This document shows, one piece after another, positions 18,160-28,100 of a stretch of 64,000 bases of DNA. The translations under genes and the position numbers were made by a program. Each line of letters opens with the position of its first letter. The first letter of the stretch is position 1. The notes beneath the pieces are model-generated. The model had not been told where the DNA came from and searched no databases. It was given only the letters and a program-made list of their open reading frames with translations. This stretch comes from an uncultured Tateyamaria sp. GTDB taxonomy: Bacteria; Pseudomonadota; Alphaproteobacteria; Rhodobacterales; Rhodobacteraceae. Location of the stretch: positions 62,001-126,000 of the forward strand of contig NZ_CANMEU010000002.1 of the NCBI RefSeq assembly GCF_947497045.1. The letters run 5' to 3'.

Positions 18160-19622
18160 CAGTCGTACTGCTCCCGATATTTGCGCACGATATAAAGGGC
18201 GAAGACGTTGAGGCCGAGCGTCAGCACGAACAGCGTCATGCCAAGCGCGAAGGCCACCAGCGCCTCGGGTGAGGCAAAGTCAGCATCCCCGGTCAGCTGG
18301 CTCACGATCTTGGCCGTGATGGTTGTCATCGCATCAAAGGGGTTCATCGACAGGCGCGCGGCGGCCCCTGCCCCCAACACCACGATCATTGTCTCGCCAA
18401 TGGCGCGGCTGGCGGCAAGCAGGATCGCCCCCACGATGCCCGGCAAGGCGGCGGGCAGGATCACCTGGCGGATGGTTTCCGACTGCGTGGCACCCAGCCC
18501 ATATGAGCCATCCCGCAATGATTGCGGCACCGCGTTGATGATATCGTCTGACAGCGAGGACACAAACGGGATCAGCATGATCCCCATCACCAACCCCGCC
18601 GTCATCACCGCCGTCCCGCCTGCCATCCAGCCCACCGTATTCTGGCCGAACATCGACACAAGGATCGGCCCGACCGTCAGCAGGGCAAACAGCCCATAGA
18701 CGATTGTCGGGATACCGGCGAGGATTTCGATCAGCGGCTTGGCGATGCTGCGCACACGCGGTGTGGCGTATTCGGACAGATAGATGGCCGAGAACAGCCC
18801 GACCGGCACCGCCACCAGCAAGGCGATGATCGAAATATAGAACGTCCCCCACAGCAGCGGCAGCACCCCAAGGTCGGATGCACCACCACGCCCGGAAAAG
18901 CTGGGGGCCCAGTTGGTGCCAAGGAAAAAGTCGGCGGCAGGATAGAGTTTGAAGAACTCGATGGTGTTGAACAGCAGCGCAAACACGATCCCCACGGTCG
19001 TCAGGATCGCGACAGAGGCGGCAAACATCAGCAGCGCCAGAATGCCCCGTTCCACCACATTGCGCGCCCGGAACTGCGCGTGGGACTGGCGAAACGCATA
19101 GGCCGCACCCGCAGCCGCGATCAGCAGGGCAAGGAGGCTCATGGCCATATTGCCCGTCGCATTGAGGCTACGGTATTCTTGTGCCCCTTCAAGGACCTGA
19201 GGGCTGACCTGGGACCCAAGTGCGATCCCCATCTCGCCCAACCGCTCGCGCACGTCGGTCGTGATGGCTGCGGCTTCGGGCGCGGTCATCTCCCCGTTGC
19301 GTACCGCCAGATCAAGCCCGTCTGCGACGCGGCGAATATCGCTCATCACCAAACTGAGCGACCCGGCATCCGACGCAGCCATGTCCGGCAATGTCGCCAG
19401 CACGCGGGAGTTCACAAGATAGGGCTGGGCCAGCAACCATACGACCAAAAGGGCGGCGGCAGGCACAATCGCCCACATTGCCACATGGGCCCCGTAATAA
19501 CTGGGCAGGGAATGCAAGCCGCGGCTGTCACCACCGGCACTGGCCAACGCCCGCTGGCGCCCCAACACGTAACCCAAGCCCGCAATGGCAAGGATGATAA
19601 GAACGAGCCATGTGAAAGGCAT
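18159..19622 (-). CDS. pstC: Phosphate ABC transporter permease PstC
   Basis: A 487-aa permease with two N-terminal helices (about 1-20 and 45-68), a periplasmic stretch, and a C-terminal core of six helices with the EAA loop NAVPQSLRDGSYGLGATQSE. The extended N-terminal half is the form common in alphaproteobacteria. It pairs with PstA to form the phosphate channel. The gene starts 99 bp downstream of pstS, the only sizeable gap in the operon, which may allow higher expression of the binding protein than of the membrane subunits. Confidence 0.94.
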   Translation of the reverse strand: MPFTWLVLIILAIAGLGYVLGRQRALASAGGDSRGLHSLPSYYGAHVAMWAIVPAAALLVVWLLAQPYLVNSRVLATLPDMAASDAGSLSLVMSDIRRVADGLDLAVRNGEMTAPEAAAITTDVRERLGEMGIALGSQVSPQVLEGAQEYRSLNATGNMAMSLLALLIAAAGAAYAFRQSHAQFRARNVVERGILALLMFAASVAILTTVGIVFALLFNTIEFFKLYPAADFFLGTNWAPSFSGRGGASDLGVLPLLWGTFYISIIALLVAVPVGLFSAIYLSEYATPRVRSIAKPLIEILAGIPTIVYGLFALLTVGPILVSMFGQNTVGWMAGGTAVMTAGLVMGIMLIPFVSSLSDDIINAVPQSLRDGSYGLGATQSETIRQVILPAALPGIVGAILLAASRAIGETMIVVLGAGAAARLSMNPFDAMTTITAKIVSQLTGDADFASPEALVAFALGMTLFVLTLGLNVFALYIVRKYREQYD

Positions 19623-19721
19623 GTCGGCTCCGATCCAGACGGAAAGTGGCAGGAAACCCCGGCAGATGGGGCGTGTTCGGGGAGGGCGTATGCCGCCATC
19701 CCCCGTCTTGTAAAGAGGCGT

Positions 19722-20762
19722 TTAGCTGCCTCCGTTCATCACCGCTTCGTTGGCCACATCGTCTTGGGTCGCCGACAGTTCAGGATCGGACACCAGACCG
19801 TAAGCCGCCAATGGGCCATCGGGGCCAGCCACCTCATCCGCAACAAAGAACGAGGCGAACTCCTTGAGGCCGGGGATTACGCCGATATGCGCTTTTTTCA
19901 CGTAGAAGAACAAAGGGCGCGAGACGGGGTATTCCCCGGTCGAGATCGTCTCGGTCGAGGGGGACACGCCGCCCATGGTCGCCACTTTCAGCTTGTCGGT
20001 ATTGTTCTCGTAGAAGGACAGGCCAAAGATGCCGATGCCATCTGGGTTGGCGTCGATGCGGGCAAGCGTTTCGGTATAGTCACCGTCGATGTCGACTGAC
20101 TTGCCGTCCTGGCGGACGTCGATGCAGGCGTCTTCGGCGTCATCTTCGGACAGGCCGGCCTCGATCATGGCAGCCATGGCACCGGTGGCTTCGCAGCCCT
20201 CAAGTAGCACTTTGTCTTCGAACACTTCGCGTGTGCCGTGCTTCGTGCCGGGAATGAAGGCGACGATGTCAGCGGCAGGCAGGTCGGCGTTGAAGTCGGC
20301 CCATTGCTGGTGCGGGTTGTCCACGATTGCGCCATCGACCAGCACTTGCGACCCAAGCGCGTTGAAGATGTCGGCAGGTTGGAAGGCGGTGTAGGCCGGC
20401 CCGTTGATCTGGCTGGCAAAGACGATCCCGTCATAGCCAATGCGCACTTCGATGATGTCACTCACACCCGCCTCGGCGCAGGCCGCAGTTTCCTTTTCGC
20501 GGATCGCGCGGGAGGCATTCGCGATGTCGATGGTGTTTTCGCCCACACCTTCGCAGAACCGTTTGAGGCCCGAGGACGACCCCCCCGATTCCACAACCGG
20601 CGTCGGAAAGTCAAAGTTTTCGCCAAAGGCTTCGGCGACGATAGACGCATAGGGCAGCACGGTGGACGACCCTGCAATCTGCACCTGATCGCGTGCGACC
20701 CCGGCGGTGGCCGCAAAGGCGGTGATGGCAAGTGTCGAGGTCGTGAGTTTTACAAAGGACAT
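19722..20762 (-). CDS. pstS: Phosphate-binding periplasmic protein PstS
   Basis: A 346-aa solute-binding protein with a cleavable signal peptide (hydrophobic core TLAITAFAATAG, likely cut after GVA at about residue 23). The mature start has QIAGSSTVLPYA, the phosphate-binding Ser/Thr loop, and SGGSSSGLKRFCEG and PGTKHGTREVF form other ligand loops. It captures phosphate in the periplasm for PstCAB. GGAGAC precedes the ATG. Transcription should start just downstream of the PHO box at 20843-20871. Confidence 0.96.
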   Translation of the reverse strand: MSFVKLTTSTLAITAFAATAGVARDQVQIAGSSTVLPYASIVAEAFGENFDFPTPVVESGGSSSGLKRFCEGVGENTIDIANASRAIREKETAACAEAGVSDIIEVRIGYDGIVFASQINGPAYTAFQPADIFNALGSQVLVDGAIVDNPHQQWADFNADLPAADIVAFIPGTKHGTREVFEDKVLLEGCEATGAMAAMIEAGLSEDDAEDACIDVRQDGKSVDIDGDYTETLARIDANPDGIGIFGLSFYENNTDKLKVATMGGVSPSTETISTGEYPVSRPLFFYVKKAHIGVIPGLKEFASFFVADEVAGPDGPLAAYGLVSDPELSATQDDVANEAVMNGGS

Positions 20763-20842
20763 AAATGTCTCCTGTCTGGCATTTCGATGATCCCCCCCAT
20801 GAGGACCTTGGCGTCCGTCTAGGCAGCCCGCGCAATGCTTTT

Positions 20843-20871
20843 GTGACAGCGACGTAACAGTTTTATGACAG
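20843..20871 (-). promoter_or_regulatory. PHO box: three PhoB-binding repeats upstream of pstS
   Basis: Read on the minus strand, three heptamers CTGTCAT, CTGTTAC and CTGTCAC occur with exact 4-nt spacers (plus-strand coordinates 20865-20871, 20854-20860 and 20843-20849). This is the direct-repeat array of 11-bp periodicity bound by phosphorylated PhoB. It ends about 80 bp before the pstS start codon. The array predicts phosphate-starvation induction of the pst-phoU-phoB operon. Confidence 0.9.
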
Positions 20872-20901
20872 TGCCCGAATTACCCAGACGTCAGCTCCAT
20901 C

Positions 20902-21954
20902 TTATTCGAGCACGGGCAGGATCACGGTAAAGGTCGCGCCCTGCCCCAGATCGCTTTCGACCCGCAGCCGTCCGCGATGGCGGTTGATGATATGTTTGAC
21001 GATGGCAAGGCCCAGCCCCGTGCCCCCAAGCGCGCGGCTGCGATGATCGTCCACCCGGTAGAACCGTTCGGTCAGGCGCGGCAAATGCTGTGGGTCGATG
21101 CCAGGGCCGTAGTCGATAATCTGCACCCGCACGCCCGGTGCCCGCAGGGCCGGTTCGCGCGTGCTTTGCATCATGCGCACTGTCACGCGCCCGCCCGCCC
21201 CGCCATATTTGATCGCGTTTTCAATGAGGTTGGTGAACACCTGCTTAAGTTGATCCGCATCACCGTTCATCTGCACATCGGTGTCGCCAAAATCGGATTC
21301 AAGCGCCACCTTCGCTTCGTCCGCCAAGGTGTGCAACGTACGCAAGGTCGAGTCGAGCACGTCGTTTACCACCACCGTTTCGGTGGGCCGCACCCGTTCG
21401 TCCCCCTCTACCCGATTCAGCGACATGAGGTCGCCCACCAGCCGGTTCATCCGCGCCGCCTCGTCCTGCATGATGTCGAGAAACCGTTCGGCGGCGGCAG
21501 AGTCATTGCGCGCAGGCCCCCGCAAGGTTTCGATAAAGCCCATCAGCGCCGTCAGCGGTGTGCGCAATTCATGGCTCGCATTGGCCACGAAATCCCGCCG
21601 CATCTGGCTGGTCTGTTCCACATGGGTGATGTCCTCGAAACTCAGCAACGCGACCCCTGCCCCGCGCGCGCGCACCTCTGGTACGGCCCGCACGCTGACC
21701 CGGAACGTGGTGTCCTGCGCGCCGTCATTGCCCAAGTAACGCGTGGTGCGTGCCCGCCCGTCCTGCAAGGTCGCCTCGATCGCATCCAGCATTGCAGGCT
21801 GGCGCAGCATGGTGACGTAATTGCGCCCCCGCGCCTGTTGTCCGATCAGGGTCAGCGCCTCGGCATTGGCGGCGACAATGCGTTCGGAGGCATCGATGGC
21901 AAGGGCGGGCAACGGGAAGGCATTCAACAGCGCCTCCAACATATCATCACCCAT
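20902..21954 (-). CDS. phoR: Phosphate regulon sensor kinase PhoR, apparently soluble
   Basis: A 350-aa histidine kinase. A PAS domain (about residues 10-115) is followed by the HisKA box FVANASHELRTPLT with the phosphorylated His, the N box QVFTNLIENAIKYG, and G boxes DYGPGID and GGTGLGLAIVKH. No transmembrane helix is visible at the N-terminus, unlike enterobacterial PhoR. The ATG at 21954 begins right at the PAS domain and avoids overlap with the upstream gene. It lies upstream of the PHO box, so it is transcribed from elsewhere, probably with the Cys/Met enzyme gene. Confidence 0.9.
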   Translation of the reverse strand: MGDDMLEALLNAFPLPALAIDASERIVAANAEALTLIGQQARGRNYVTMLRQPAMLDAIEATLQDGRARTTRYLGNDGAQDTTFRVSVRAVPEVRARGAGVALLSFEDITHVEQTSQMRRDFVANASHELRTPLTALMGFIETLRGPARNDSAAAERFLDIMQDEAARMNRLVGDLMSLNRVEGDERVRPTETVVVNDVLDSTLRTLHTLADEAKVALESDFGDTDVQMNGDADQLKQVFTNLIENAIKYGGAGGRVTVRMMQSTREPALRAPGVRVQIIDYGPGIDPQHLPRLTERFYRVDDHRSRALGGTGLGLAIVKHIINRHRGRLRVESDLGQGATFTVILPVLE

Positions 21955-21968
21955 CGCCCCGGCCCCCG

Positions 21969-23156
21969 TCAGGCCGTCGCGGCCTGCACGGCGGCGGTAA
22001 ACACGGCGCACAGTGCGTCCGGGTCTTCAAGGCCGACCGAGACGCGGAAGAACCCTTCGGACATGCCCAGTTCGGCGCGTCTTTCGGGCGTAAGCGCGCG
22101 GTGGGACGAGGATGCAGGGTGCGAGAGCGTCGTGCCCACATCGCCCAGGGTTGGCGCAAAACTGAGACCCTCGGCCCCGCGCGCCAGCCCATTCGCCGCG
22201 GCGCGATCCCCGTCGATTTCAAAACTGACCATGTTGCAATACTGGCCCTTGAGCAGTGCCTCGGCCCGTGCATGATCTGGGTGATCGTGGCGCGCGGGAT
22301 AAATCACGCGCTTGACGCCGGGCAATGTGCCCAAATGGTCCGCCAGCCGCATCGCCGTCGATTGCGCCCGGTCATAGCGCAGCTCGAAACTCAGCATTCC
22401 CCGCTCGGCCAGCCAGCAGTCAAACGGGCTGGGCGTCATGCCCGCCGTCACTGTGAACACGCGCAAGCGATCATTGATCGCCTGATCGCGCGCCGCCACA
22501 TAGCCCAGCATCACATCCGAATGCCCCGCCAGCAGCTTGGTGATGGAGTGGATCACGATATCGGCTCCATGATCGAACGCCTTGAAGGCGCGCGGGGTGG
22601 TGAAGGTGTTGTCCACCACCAACAGCACACCGGTTTCGCGCGCCAGCGCCGACAGGCCCAGAATATCGGCGACGCGCAAGGTGGGGTTCGACACGACCTC
22701 GACCAGAATAATCCGGGTCTCGGGGCGGATCGCGGCGCGCACCGCGTCCACATCACCGGGGTCCACCATTGAGGTCTCGATGCCGAGGCGCGGCAAGTCT
22801 TCGGACATTATCCGCAGCGAACGCCCATAAAGCTGGTTGCCCCCGATCACGTGATCCCCGGCCTTTGTCAACCCGAGCAGCACCGCAGATACAGCGCCCA
22901 TGCCCGATGAACACAGAACGCCCATATGCGGGGCACCCTCCATCCGGTCGATGGCTTGGGCAACCACATCCGCGTTGGGGTGCCCTTCCCGGCTGTAGGT
23001 GTAGCCGTGCAGATCGCCCTCGTATTGCGCATCCAGCATATCGGGCGTGTCCGAGGCATAGACGACGGACGGTGACAGTGGTGTCACAACCGGGCGCGAT
23101 GCGCTTTCGGGCAAGGGCGCGGGGCGTACCAGCGAGCCGCGGTCGTTCTTGGTCAT
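21969..23156 (-). CDS. Cys/Met metabolism PLP-dependent enzyme (cystathionine gamma-synthase/lyase type)
   Basis: A 395-aa fold-type I PLP enzyme of the trans-sulfuration family. The PLP lysine lies in SITKLLAGHSDVMLG, the phosphate loop in SSGMGAVSAV, and YTYSREGHPN with the essential Tyr/Arg near residue 55. The end SVGLEDPDAL is also typical. Candidates are cystathionine gamma-synthase, beta-lyase, or a methionine gamma-lyase-like enzyme; sequence alone does not separate them here. It overlaps the tautomerase gene (ATGA at 23153-23156) and leaves 14 nt before phoR. Confidence 0.85.
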   Translation of the reverse strand: MTKNDRGSLVRPAPLPESASRPVVTPLSPSVVYASDTPDMLDAQYEGDLHGYTYSREGHPNADVVAQAIDRMEGAPHMGVLCSSGMGAVSAVLLGLTKAGDHVIGGNQLYGRSLRIMSEDLPRLGIETSMVDPGDVDAVRAAIRPETRIILVEVVSNPTLRVADILGLSALARETGVLLVVDNTFTTPRAFKAFDHGADIVIHSITKLLAGHSDVMLGYVAARDQAINDRLRVFTVTAGMTPSPFDCWLAERGMLSFELRYDRAQSTAMRLADHLGTLPGVKRVIYPARHDHPDHARAEALLKGQYCNMVSFEIDGDRAAANGLARGAEGLSFAPTLGDVGTTLSHPASSSHRALTPERRAELGMSEGFFRVSVGLEDPDALCAVFTAAVQAATA

Positions 23157-23476
23157 TCCAGAAACTCCGTGTGATAGCCGGTGCCGGAAAACCCGATATC
23201 GATGCTCATCCAGCACGGGCGCGGCAGGTGTTTGGCGATGGCCGCAACCACATCGCGTTGCAGGGCGGCCACGAACTGCGCATCCCGGTGGGGTTTGGGC
23301 AGCAGCGACAGGCTGGCCTTGAAGTTGGTGTGGCGGAAATACGGAGCGGGATAGGCGCGCCCCTTGGTCTGGCCCGATCCGGCGTCATGGGCCAGAATGA
23401 TCGCCTCAACCTCGGCCAAGATCACATCAACGTCGATGTCCAAGTCATTGGAATAATGCAGCTCGCAATGGGGCAT
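23153..23476 (-). CDS. 5-carboxymethyl-2-hydroxymuconate isomerase family (tautomerase)
   Basis: A 107-aa member of the CHMI/HpaF tautomerase group. Met is followed by Pro, and [12 protein letters not shown] is the standard N-terminus, in which Pro1 of the mature protein is the general base. In the homoprotocatechuate pathway such enzymes isomerise 5-carboxymethyl-2-hydroxymuconate, but no other gene of that pathway is nearby, so the actual substrate is uncertain. It is translationally coupled to genes on both sides. Confidence 0.78.
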   Translation of the reverse strand: MPHCELHYSNDLDIDVDVILAEVEAIILAHDAGSGQTKGRAYPAPYFRHTNFKASLSLLPKPHRDAQFVAALQRDVVAAIAKHLPRPCWMSIDIGFSGTGYHTEFLE

Positions 23477-24003
23477 CAGCTGTCCACCTCGGTCATCTCA
23501 TCGCGAAAGCGACGCATGTTGTCCTGATAATGCAGGGCCGAGGCGCGCAAGGATTGAATGGTCTGCTCGTCCAGTTGACGCACCACTTTACCCGGCACGC
23601 CCATCACAAGCGACCCATCGGGGATCTTCTTGCCTTCAGTGATCAGCGCGCCCGCCCCGATCAGGCAGTTATTGCCGATCCTGGCGCCGTTCAGCACCGT
23701 GGCCCCCATCCCGATCAGGGAATTGTCGCCGATGGTGCAGCCGTGCAGCATGACCTTGTGCCCGATGGTGCAGCCCGCACCGATGGTCAGGGGAAAGCCG
23801 AGATCAATGTGCATCACGCAGTTTTCCTGCACGTTGCTGCCCGCCCCAATGCGGATTTCCTCGTGATCGGCGCGGATTGTGCAGCCGAACCAGACGCTTG
23901 CGGCCTCTTCCAGCACGACCTGACCGATCAGGTTGGCATCAGGGGCGACCCAGGTGTCAGCTGCAATCTGAGGGCGGTGATCACCCAAGGCATAAAGGGT
24001 CAT
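23476..24003 (-). CDS. Gamma-carbonic-anhydrase-like hexapeptide-repeat protein
   Basis: A 175-aa left-handed beta-helix protein (repeated GxGxxI-type hexapeptides from about residue 20 to 135). The gamma-CA metal ligands can be seen as the His residues in [16 protein letters not shown] and GHKVMLHG. Related proteins include PaaY thioesterase and CaiE, so carbonic anhydrase activity is not assured. It overlaps gmk by ATGA and the tautomerase gene by TGATG, forming a tight gmk-gammaCA-tautomerase-PLP enzyme run. Confidence 0.85.
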   Translation of the reverse strand: MTLYALGDHRPQIAADTWVAPDANLIGQVVLEEAASVWFGCTIRADHEEIRIGAGSNVQENCVMHIDLGFPLTIGAGCTIGHKVMLHGCTIGDNSLIGMGATVLNGARIGNNCLIGAGALITEGKKIPDGSLVMGVPGKVVRQLDEQTIQSLRASALHYQDNMRRFRDEMTEVDS

Positions 24004-24647
24004 GTCAACTCCTCGAATTGAGTTTGCAAGGCGCGCACGTGTTCGTTGAGTTGCGGTTGCTGTTCACGGCGCAGGCGAGTGGCGCTGATGATGGTCTTGA
24101 GCTGGGCCTCTGTCTCATCAAGATCATCATTTACAAGCACATAATCATAGCTGTCCCATCGGCTAATCTCGTCCCAGCTTTTGCGCATCCGCTTGTCGAT
24201 CACCTCGGGGCTGTCCTGGGCGCGGTTGACCAGACGGCGGTGTAGTTCGGTGATGGAGGGCGGCAGGATAAAGATCGATAGGGTGTGCTGGCCCAGATCC
24301 GAATTGCGGATTTGCTGGGCCCCCTGCCAGTCGATGTCAAACAGCACGTCGCAGCCGCTTTCGATGGCTTGCGACACCGGCCCCTTGGGCGAGCCGTAGA
24401 AATTGCCAAACACATGCGCATGTTCCAGCATTTCGCCATCCGCGACCTGGGCCTTGAACGTGGCCTCCGGGATAAAGCGGTAGTGTTCGCCGTCCACCTC
24501 GCCCGGGCGTGGCGCGCGGGTGGTTGCCGACACGGAAAAAGCCAGATCATTGTCCCATTGGCGCAAGCGGCCCGCCAGAGTGCTTTTGCCAGCGCCTGAA
24601 GGCGAAGACAGGATGATCAAAAGGCCACGACGATGTGAGGCGCTCAT
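24000..24647 (-). CDS. gmk: Guanylate kinase
   Basis: A 215-aa enzyme that phosphorylates GMP to GDP. The P-loop [10 protein letters not shown] is at residues 13-22, followed by the GMP-binding region [19 protein letters not shown] and [11 protein letters not shown]. Length is standard. It begins 4 nt after the yicC stop, a common gmk neighbour in alphaproteobacteria. Confidence 0.97.
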   Translation of the reverse strand: MSASHRRGLLIILSSPSGAGKSTLAGRLRQWDNDLAFSVSATTRAPRPGEVDGEHYRFIPEATFKAQVADGEMLEHAHVFGNFYGSPKGPVSQAIESGCDVLFDIDWQGAQQIRNSDLGQHTLSIFILPPSITELHRRLVNRAQDSPEVIDKRMRKSWDEISRWDSYDYVLVNDDLDETEAQLKTIISATRLRREQQPQLNEHVRALQTQFEELT

Positions 24648-24651
24648 TTTG

Positions 24652-25566
24652 TTATTCCACGTTCTGAACTTGTTCGCGCATCTGGTCGATCAGCGCCTTG
24701 AGGGCGAGGCCGACGCGGGTCAACTCGGCATTTTGCGCCTTGGAACACAATGTGTTGGCCTCGCGGTTGAACTCCTGCATCAGGAAGTCGAGCTTGCGGC
24801 CCACGGCCCCGCCCTGCCCGATCAACTCGTGCGCGGCATGCACATGGGCGTGCAGGCGGTCGATCTCTTCGGTCACATCGGCCTTGACGGCCAGCAGAGC
24901 GAGTTCCTGCGCGACCCGGTCCGGGTCTGCGGCATCTGCGTTCGTCAACACACGCGCGAGGTTGCGGTTGAGCGTGTCCGCGACCTCGGGCTTGCGCGCC
25001 TCGGCCAGTGCGGCGGCTTCGTCTGTCAGGGTCGCGATCTGGGCCAGTTGGGCGATAAGCACCTCGGTCAGGGCTGCCCCTTCGGCGGTGCGCATGGTGT
25101 CAAACGCCTCAAGTAGCGCGGGCAGATCAGCAAGCAGCGCGGCGCGCAAGGGGGCGGGATCATCCTGAGCGGCTTTTTGTTCGATGACGCCGCGCATGGC
25201 TGCGATGTCACTGGCCCGCGACGGGGCCAGGGACAGGCCCTGTTCCATCGCCTCGGCCTCGATCTCAAGCAGGGCCTGCACCATCGCCTTCATCTGGGCA
25301 GTGTTCAACGCCACGACGGCCACCGCATCGTCACGGGTCACTCGCAACGACAGGGTCACATTGCCCCGGTGCGCTTGGGCGGCAACCATCGGGCGGGCCG
25401 CGGCCTCAAGCCCGTCGATCCAGTCAGGCACGCGCAGGCGCACATCCAGCCCCTTGCCGTTCACACATCGGATGTCCCAGGACCAGCGGAACGGATCCAT
25501 CGCACCCGTGCCAGCCGCAAAGCCGGTCATCGAACGCAACGGGGTCGGAGTGGTTTTGTCGCTCAT
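24652..25566 (-). CDS. YicC family endoribonuclease-like protein
   Basis: A 304-aa YicC-family protein. It has the two family domains: an N-terminal part starting SMTGFAAG and [16 protein letters not shown], and the C-terminal DUF1732 ending [40 protein letters not shown] (quoted here only to locate the domain by its EFNREANTL and REQVQNVE parts). E. coli YicC has been reported to act on RNA. The start at 25566 is preferred because an upstream in-frame extension is low-complexity and shares the divergent promoter region; an ATG two codons earlier is possible. Confidence 0.9.
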   Translation of the reverse strand: MSDKTTPTPLRSMTGFAAGTGAMDPFRWSWDIRCVNGKGLDVRLRVPDWIDGLEAAARPMVAAQAHRGNVTLSLRVTRDDAVAVVALNTAQMKAMVQALLEIEAEAMEQGLSLAPSRASDIAAMRGVIEQKAAQDDPAPLRAALLADLPALLEAFDTMRTAEGAALTEVLIAQLAQIATLTDEAAALAEARKPEVADTLNRNLARVLTNADAADPDRVAQELALLAVKADVTEEIDRLHAHVHAAHELIGQGGAVGRKLDFLMQEFNREANTLCSKAQNAELTRVGLALKALIDQMREQVQNVE

Positions 25567-25761
25567 GCCCATGCGTTTAGGCCCAACGCCGCACCCAAGC
25601 AAGCCAAAGCCTGCACGGCTGCCCGCCCTGCCATGGCCCCCGAAGGTTAACCAATTGTTAGGATATTGGGCGAAATCCGCTGCAAAATTGATACATCTGT
25701 CACCAAGTTGACGATCCAGACGGCCCTGATCGGGTTGAATAACGAGTGAGAGACGCAAGCG

Positions 25762-26463
25762 ATGGACAAATCAGACCTGAACCCGCACACTATCGTGGCT
25801 ATGACAGAGTTTCGCGCAGAAGTTGGATATTCCGCTCTTTCCCAGGTCGAGGCCTATTGGGAAGGTTTGCGCGGTGCCCGCCTCATGCCAAGGCGATCCG
25901 AGATCGATCCGCGTGGCATCGAAACGGCGCTGGAATATACGTTCATTCTGGAACGGATCGCGCCAGGCATGGCCCGTATCCGCATCGCAGGCAGCCACCT
26001 GAGCGACTTGATGGGCATGGAGGTGCGCGGCATGCCGTTGACCTCGTTGATCACGCCCCCCTGCCGCCGTCAGATCAATGATGTACTCGAAGATGTGTGC
26101 CAGCGGCCCGCCGTGTGCGAGTTGCGCATGAACGCTGAAACCAGCGCAACCAAGCCCCATCTGGATGCGCGCATGCTGCTGTTGCCCCTCAAAAGTGACC
26201 TTGGCGATGTCAGCCGCGTATTGGGCTGCATGATTGCGCAGGGAGAGGTTGGTCACACGCCGCGCCGTTTTAATGTGGTGGGTGCGAAAATCCGACCCAT
26301 TTCGGCCCCATCGACGGTGCCCGCCCCGCCCAAGTCCGCCCCGCAGACCGTACAGCAACGGGCCGGATATGTGGATGGGTTGGCAGAATCGGCAGCAACC
26401 TTCAAATCGCATACACCGCGCCCGGATGTGCCCTATTTGCGCGTTGTGAAGAGCGACGACTAA
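25762..26463 (+). CDS. PAS_5 domain protein of unknown function
   Basis: A 233-aa protein whose first 160 residues match the PAS_5-type fold found in alphaproteobacterial stand-alone sensors: YWEGLRGARLMPRRSEIDPRGIE is the conserved opening (signature parts YWEGLR and RSEIDP) and AGSHLSDLMGMEVRG the ligand-pocket region. The C-terminal 70 residues are Pro- and Ala-rich and probably unstructured. No output domain is present. It is divergent from yicC and converges on aroG; a terminator hairpin separates it from aroG. Confidence 0.78.
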   Translation: MDKSDLNPHTIVAMTEFRAEVGYSALSQVEAYWEGLRGARLMPRRSEIDPRGIETALEYTFILERIAPGMARIRIAGSHLSDLMGMEVRGMPLTSLITPPCRRQINDVLEDVCQRPAVCELRMNAETSATKPHLDARMLLLPLKSDLGDVSRVLGCMIAQGEVGHTPRRFNVVGAKIRPISAPSTVPAPPKSAPQTVQQRAGYVDGLAESAATFKSHTPRPDVPYLRVVKSDD

Positions 26464-26483
26464 GCGCCAGATATCGAACGAAA

Positions 26484-26517
26484 AAGGGCCGCCCGACAAA
26501 CCCGTCGGGCGGCCCTT
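26484..26517 (-). terminator. Rho-independent terminator for class II DAHP synthase gene
   Basis: A perfect 14-bp GC-rich stem (26484-26497 with 26504-26517) closes a 6-nt loop. On the minus strand it runs into TTTTT (26481-26485), so it terminates the DAHP synthase transcript. It sits between two convergent genes and the hairpin may also slow plus-strand transcription, although no T run follows in that direction. Confidence 0.9.
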
Positions 26518-26538
26518 GTGTCATGTCTACACGCCAAC

Positions 26539-27912
26539 TTAGCTGGCCGCGCGGGCCTTGCCACGTGTGCTGCGCAGGTTGGACAACTCCTCGGCCACAA
26601 GGAATGCCAGTTCCAGCGATTGCGATGCGTTCAGACGGGGATCGCAGGCCGTGTGGTAACGGTCGCTCAGGTCCTCATCCGTCACTGCGCGTACGCCACC
26701 AGTGCATTCGGTTACGTCCTGACCCGTCATCTCGAAATGCACGCCACCGGGGATGGTGCCCTCGGCTGCATGCACCCCGAAGAACTCGCGCACTTCGCGC
26801 AGAACGCTGTCGAAGGGCCGTGTCTTGTAGCCGGTGGACGACTTGATCGTGTTGCCGTGCATCGCGTCGCACACCCAGACCACGTTTGCGCCTTCTTCGC
26901 GGACGGTGTTGATGAGGCGGGGCAGATGTTCTCCCACGGACCCTGCCCCGAAACGTGCAATCAGGGTCAAACGGCCCGCCTCGTTTTCAGGGTTCAGTTT
27001 GGCCATCAGCGCCTTGAGGTCATCCGACGTCATGGTCGGCCCACACTTCAGGCCGATCGGGTTCTGCACGCCGCTGGCAAACTCCACATGGGCACCGTCA
27101 GGCTGACGGGTCCGGTCGCCGATCCAGATCATGTGACCCGAGCCTGCAAGCCACTTGCCCGTGGTCGAATCGATACGGGTCAGCGCCTCTTCGTATTCGA
27201 GCAGAAGGGATTCGTGGCTGGTATAGAACTCGACGGTTGAAAATTCGTGCGTCGTGTCCGCATCAATGCCCGCTGCGGCCATGAAATCGATAGTGTCCTG
27301 AATGCGCGCGGCGATTTCGCTGTAACGGTTGGTCTCAGCACCATCGGCAAAGCCGAGGGTCCAGGAATGGACCATGTTCATGTCTGCAAAACCACCTGTC
27401 GAAAAGGCGCGCAGCAGGTTCAGCGTGGCGGCCGCTTGGGTGTAGGCCTGTAACATCTTGGCCGGGTCCGGGATACGGGCCTCGGGCGTGAAGGCGAGTT
27501 CGTTGATGATGTCGCCGCGATAGCTGGGCAATTCCACACCGTTGATCGTTTCGGTCGGGGCCGAGCGGGGTTTGGCGAACTGACCGGCCATGCGGCCCAG
27601 CTTGATCACGGGCACCTTGGCACCATAGGTCAGCACCATCGCCATTTGCAGCATCACCTTGAATGTGTCCCGGATACTGTCGGCGCTGAACTGGTCAAAC
27701 GCCTCGGCGCAATCACCGCCCTGCAACAAGAACGCATCACCTCGCGAGGCATCCGCGAGATGCTTTTTCAGCCGCCGCGCTTCACCCGCAAAAACCAGCG
27801 GTGGATACTTGGAGAGCTGCGCCTCGACCGCGTTCAGGGCCGCAGCATCGGTATAATCGGGCATCTGGATCCGGGGCTTGGCGCGCCAGTCAGATTTTGT
27901 CCAATTGCTCAT
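26539..27912 (-). CDS. Class II (plant-type) 3-deoxy-7-phosphoheptulonate synthase
   Basis: A 457-aa enzyme condensing phosphoenolpyruvate and erythrose 4-phosphate at the start of the shikimate pathway. Diagnostic class II segments are [42 protein letters not shown] and [15 protein letters not shown]. The ATG at 27912 has GGAGAGAG upstream and gives the normal N-terminus ([10 protein letters not shown]). It stands alone between a terminator and a divergent regulator. Confidence 0.95.
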   Translation of the reverse strand: MSNWTKSDWRAKPRIQMPDYTDAAALNAVEAQLSKYPPLVFAGEARRLKKHLADASRGDAFLLQGGDCAEAFDQFSADSIRDTFKVMLQMAMVLTYGAKVPVIKLGRMAGQFAKPRSAPTETINGVELPSYRGDIINELAFTPEARIPDPAKMLQAYTQAAATLNLLRAFSTGGFADMNMVHSWTLGFADGAETNRYSEIAARIQDTIDFMAAAGIDADTTHEFSTVEFYTSHESLLLEYEEALTRIDSTTGKWLAGSGHMIWIGDRTRQPDGAHVEFASGVQNPIGLKCGPTMTSDDLKALMAKLNPENEAGRLTLIARFGAGSVGEHLPRLINTVREEGANVVWVCDAMHGNTIKSSTGYKTRPFDSVLREVREFFGVHAAEGTIPGGVHFEMTGQDVTECTGGVRAVTDEDLSDRYHTACDPRLNASQSLELAFLVAEELSNLRSTRGKARAAS

Positions 27913-28100
27913 CGTCTCTCTCCGCAAAATGTTAGCGATCTCATCATCGCGGCCTCTCTATACAAAAGGCGTGGACCCGTGACCATATCACAAATACGCC
28001 CTCTTGACGTAGGGTTTGGCGCGTGGTCATGCTCCGCGTCAGGCTGAAAACAGAAGGTCATCGTGACAGGTGGCCCGTTAACATCAGGAACATTGCCGCG

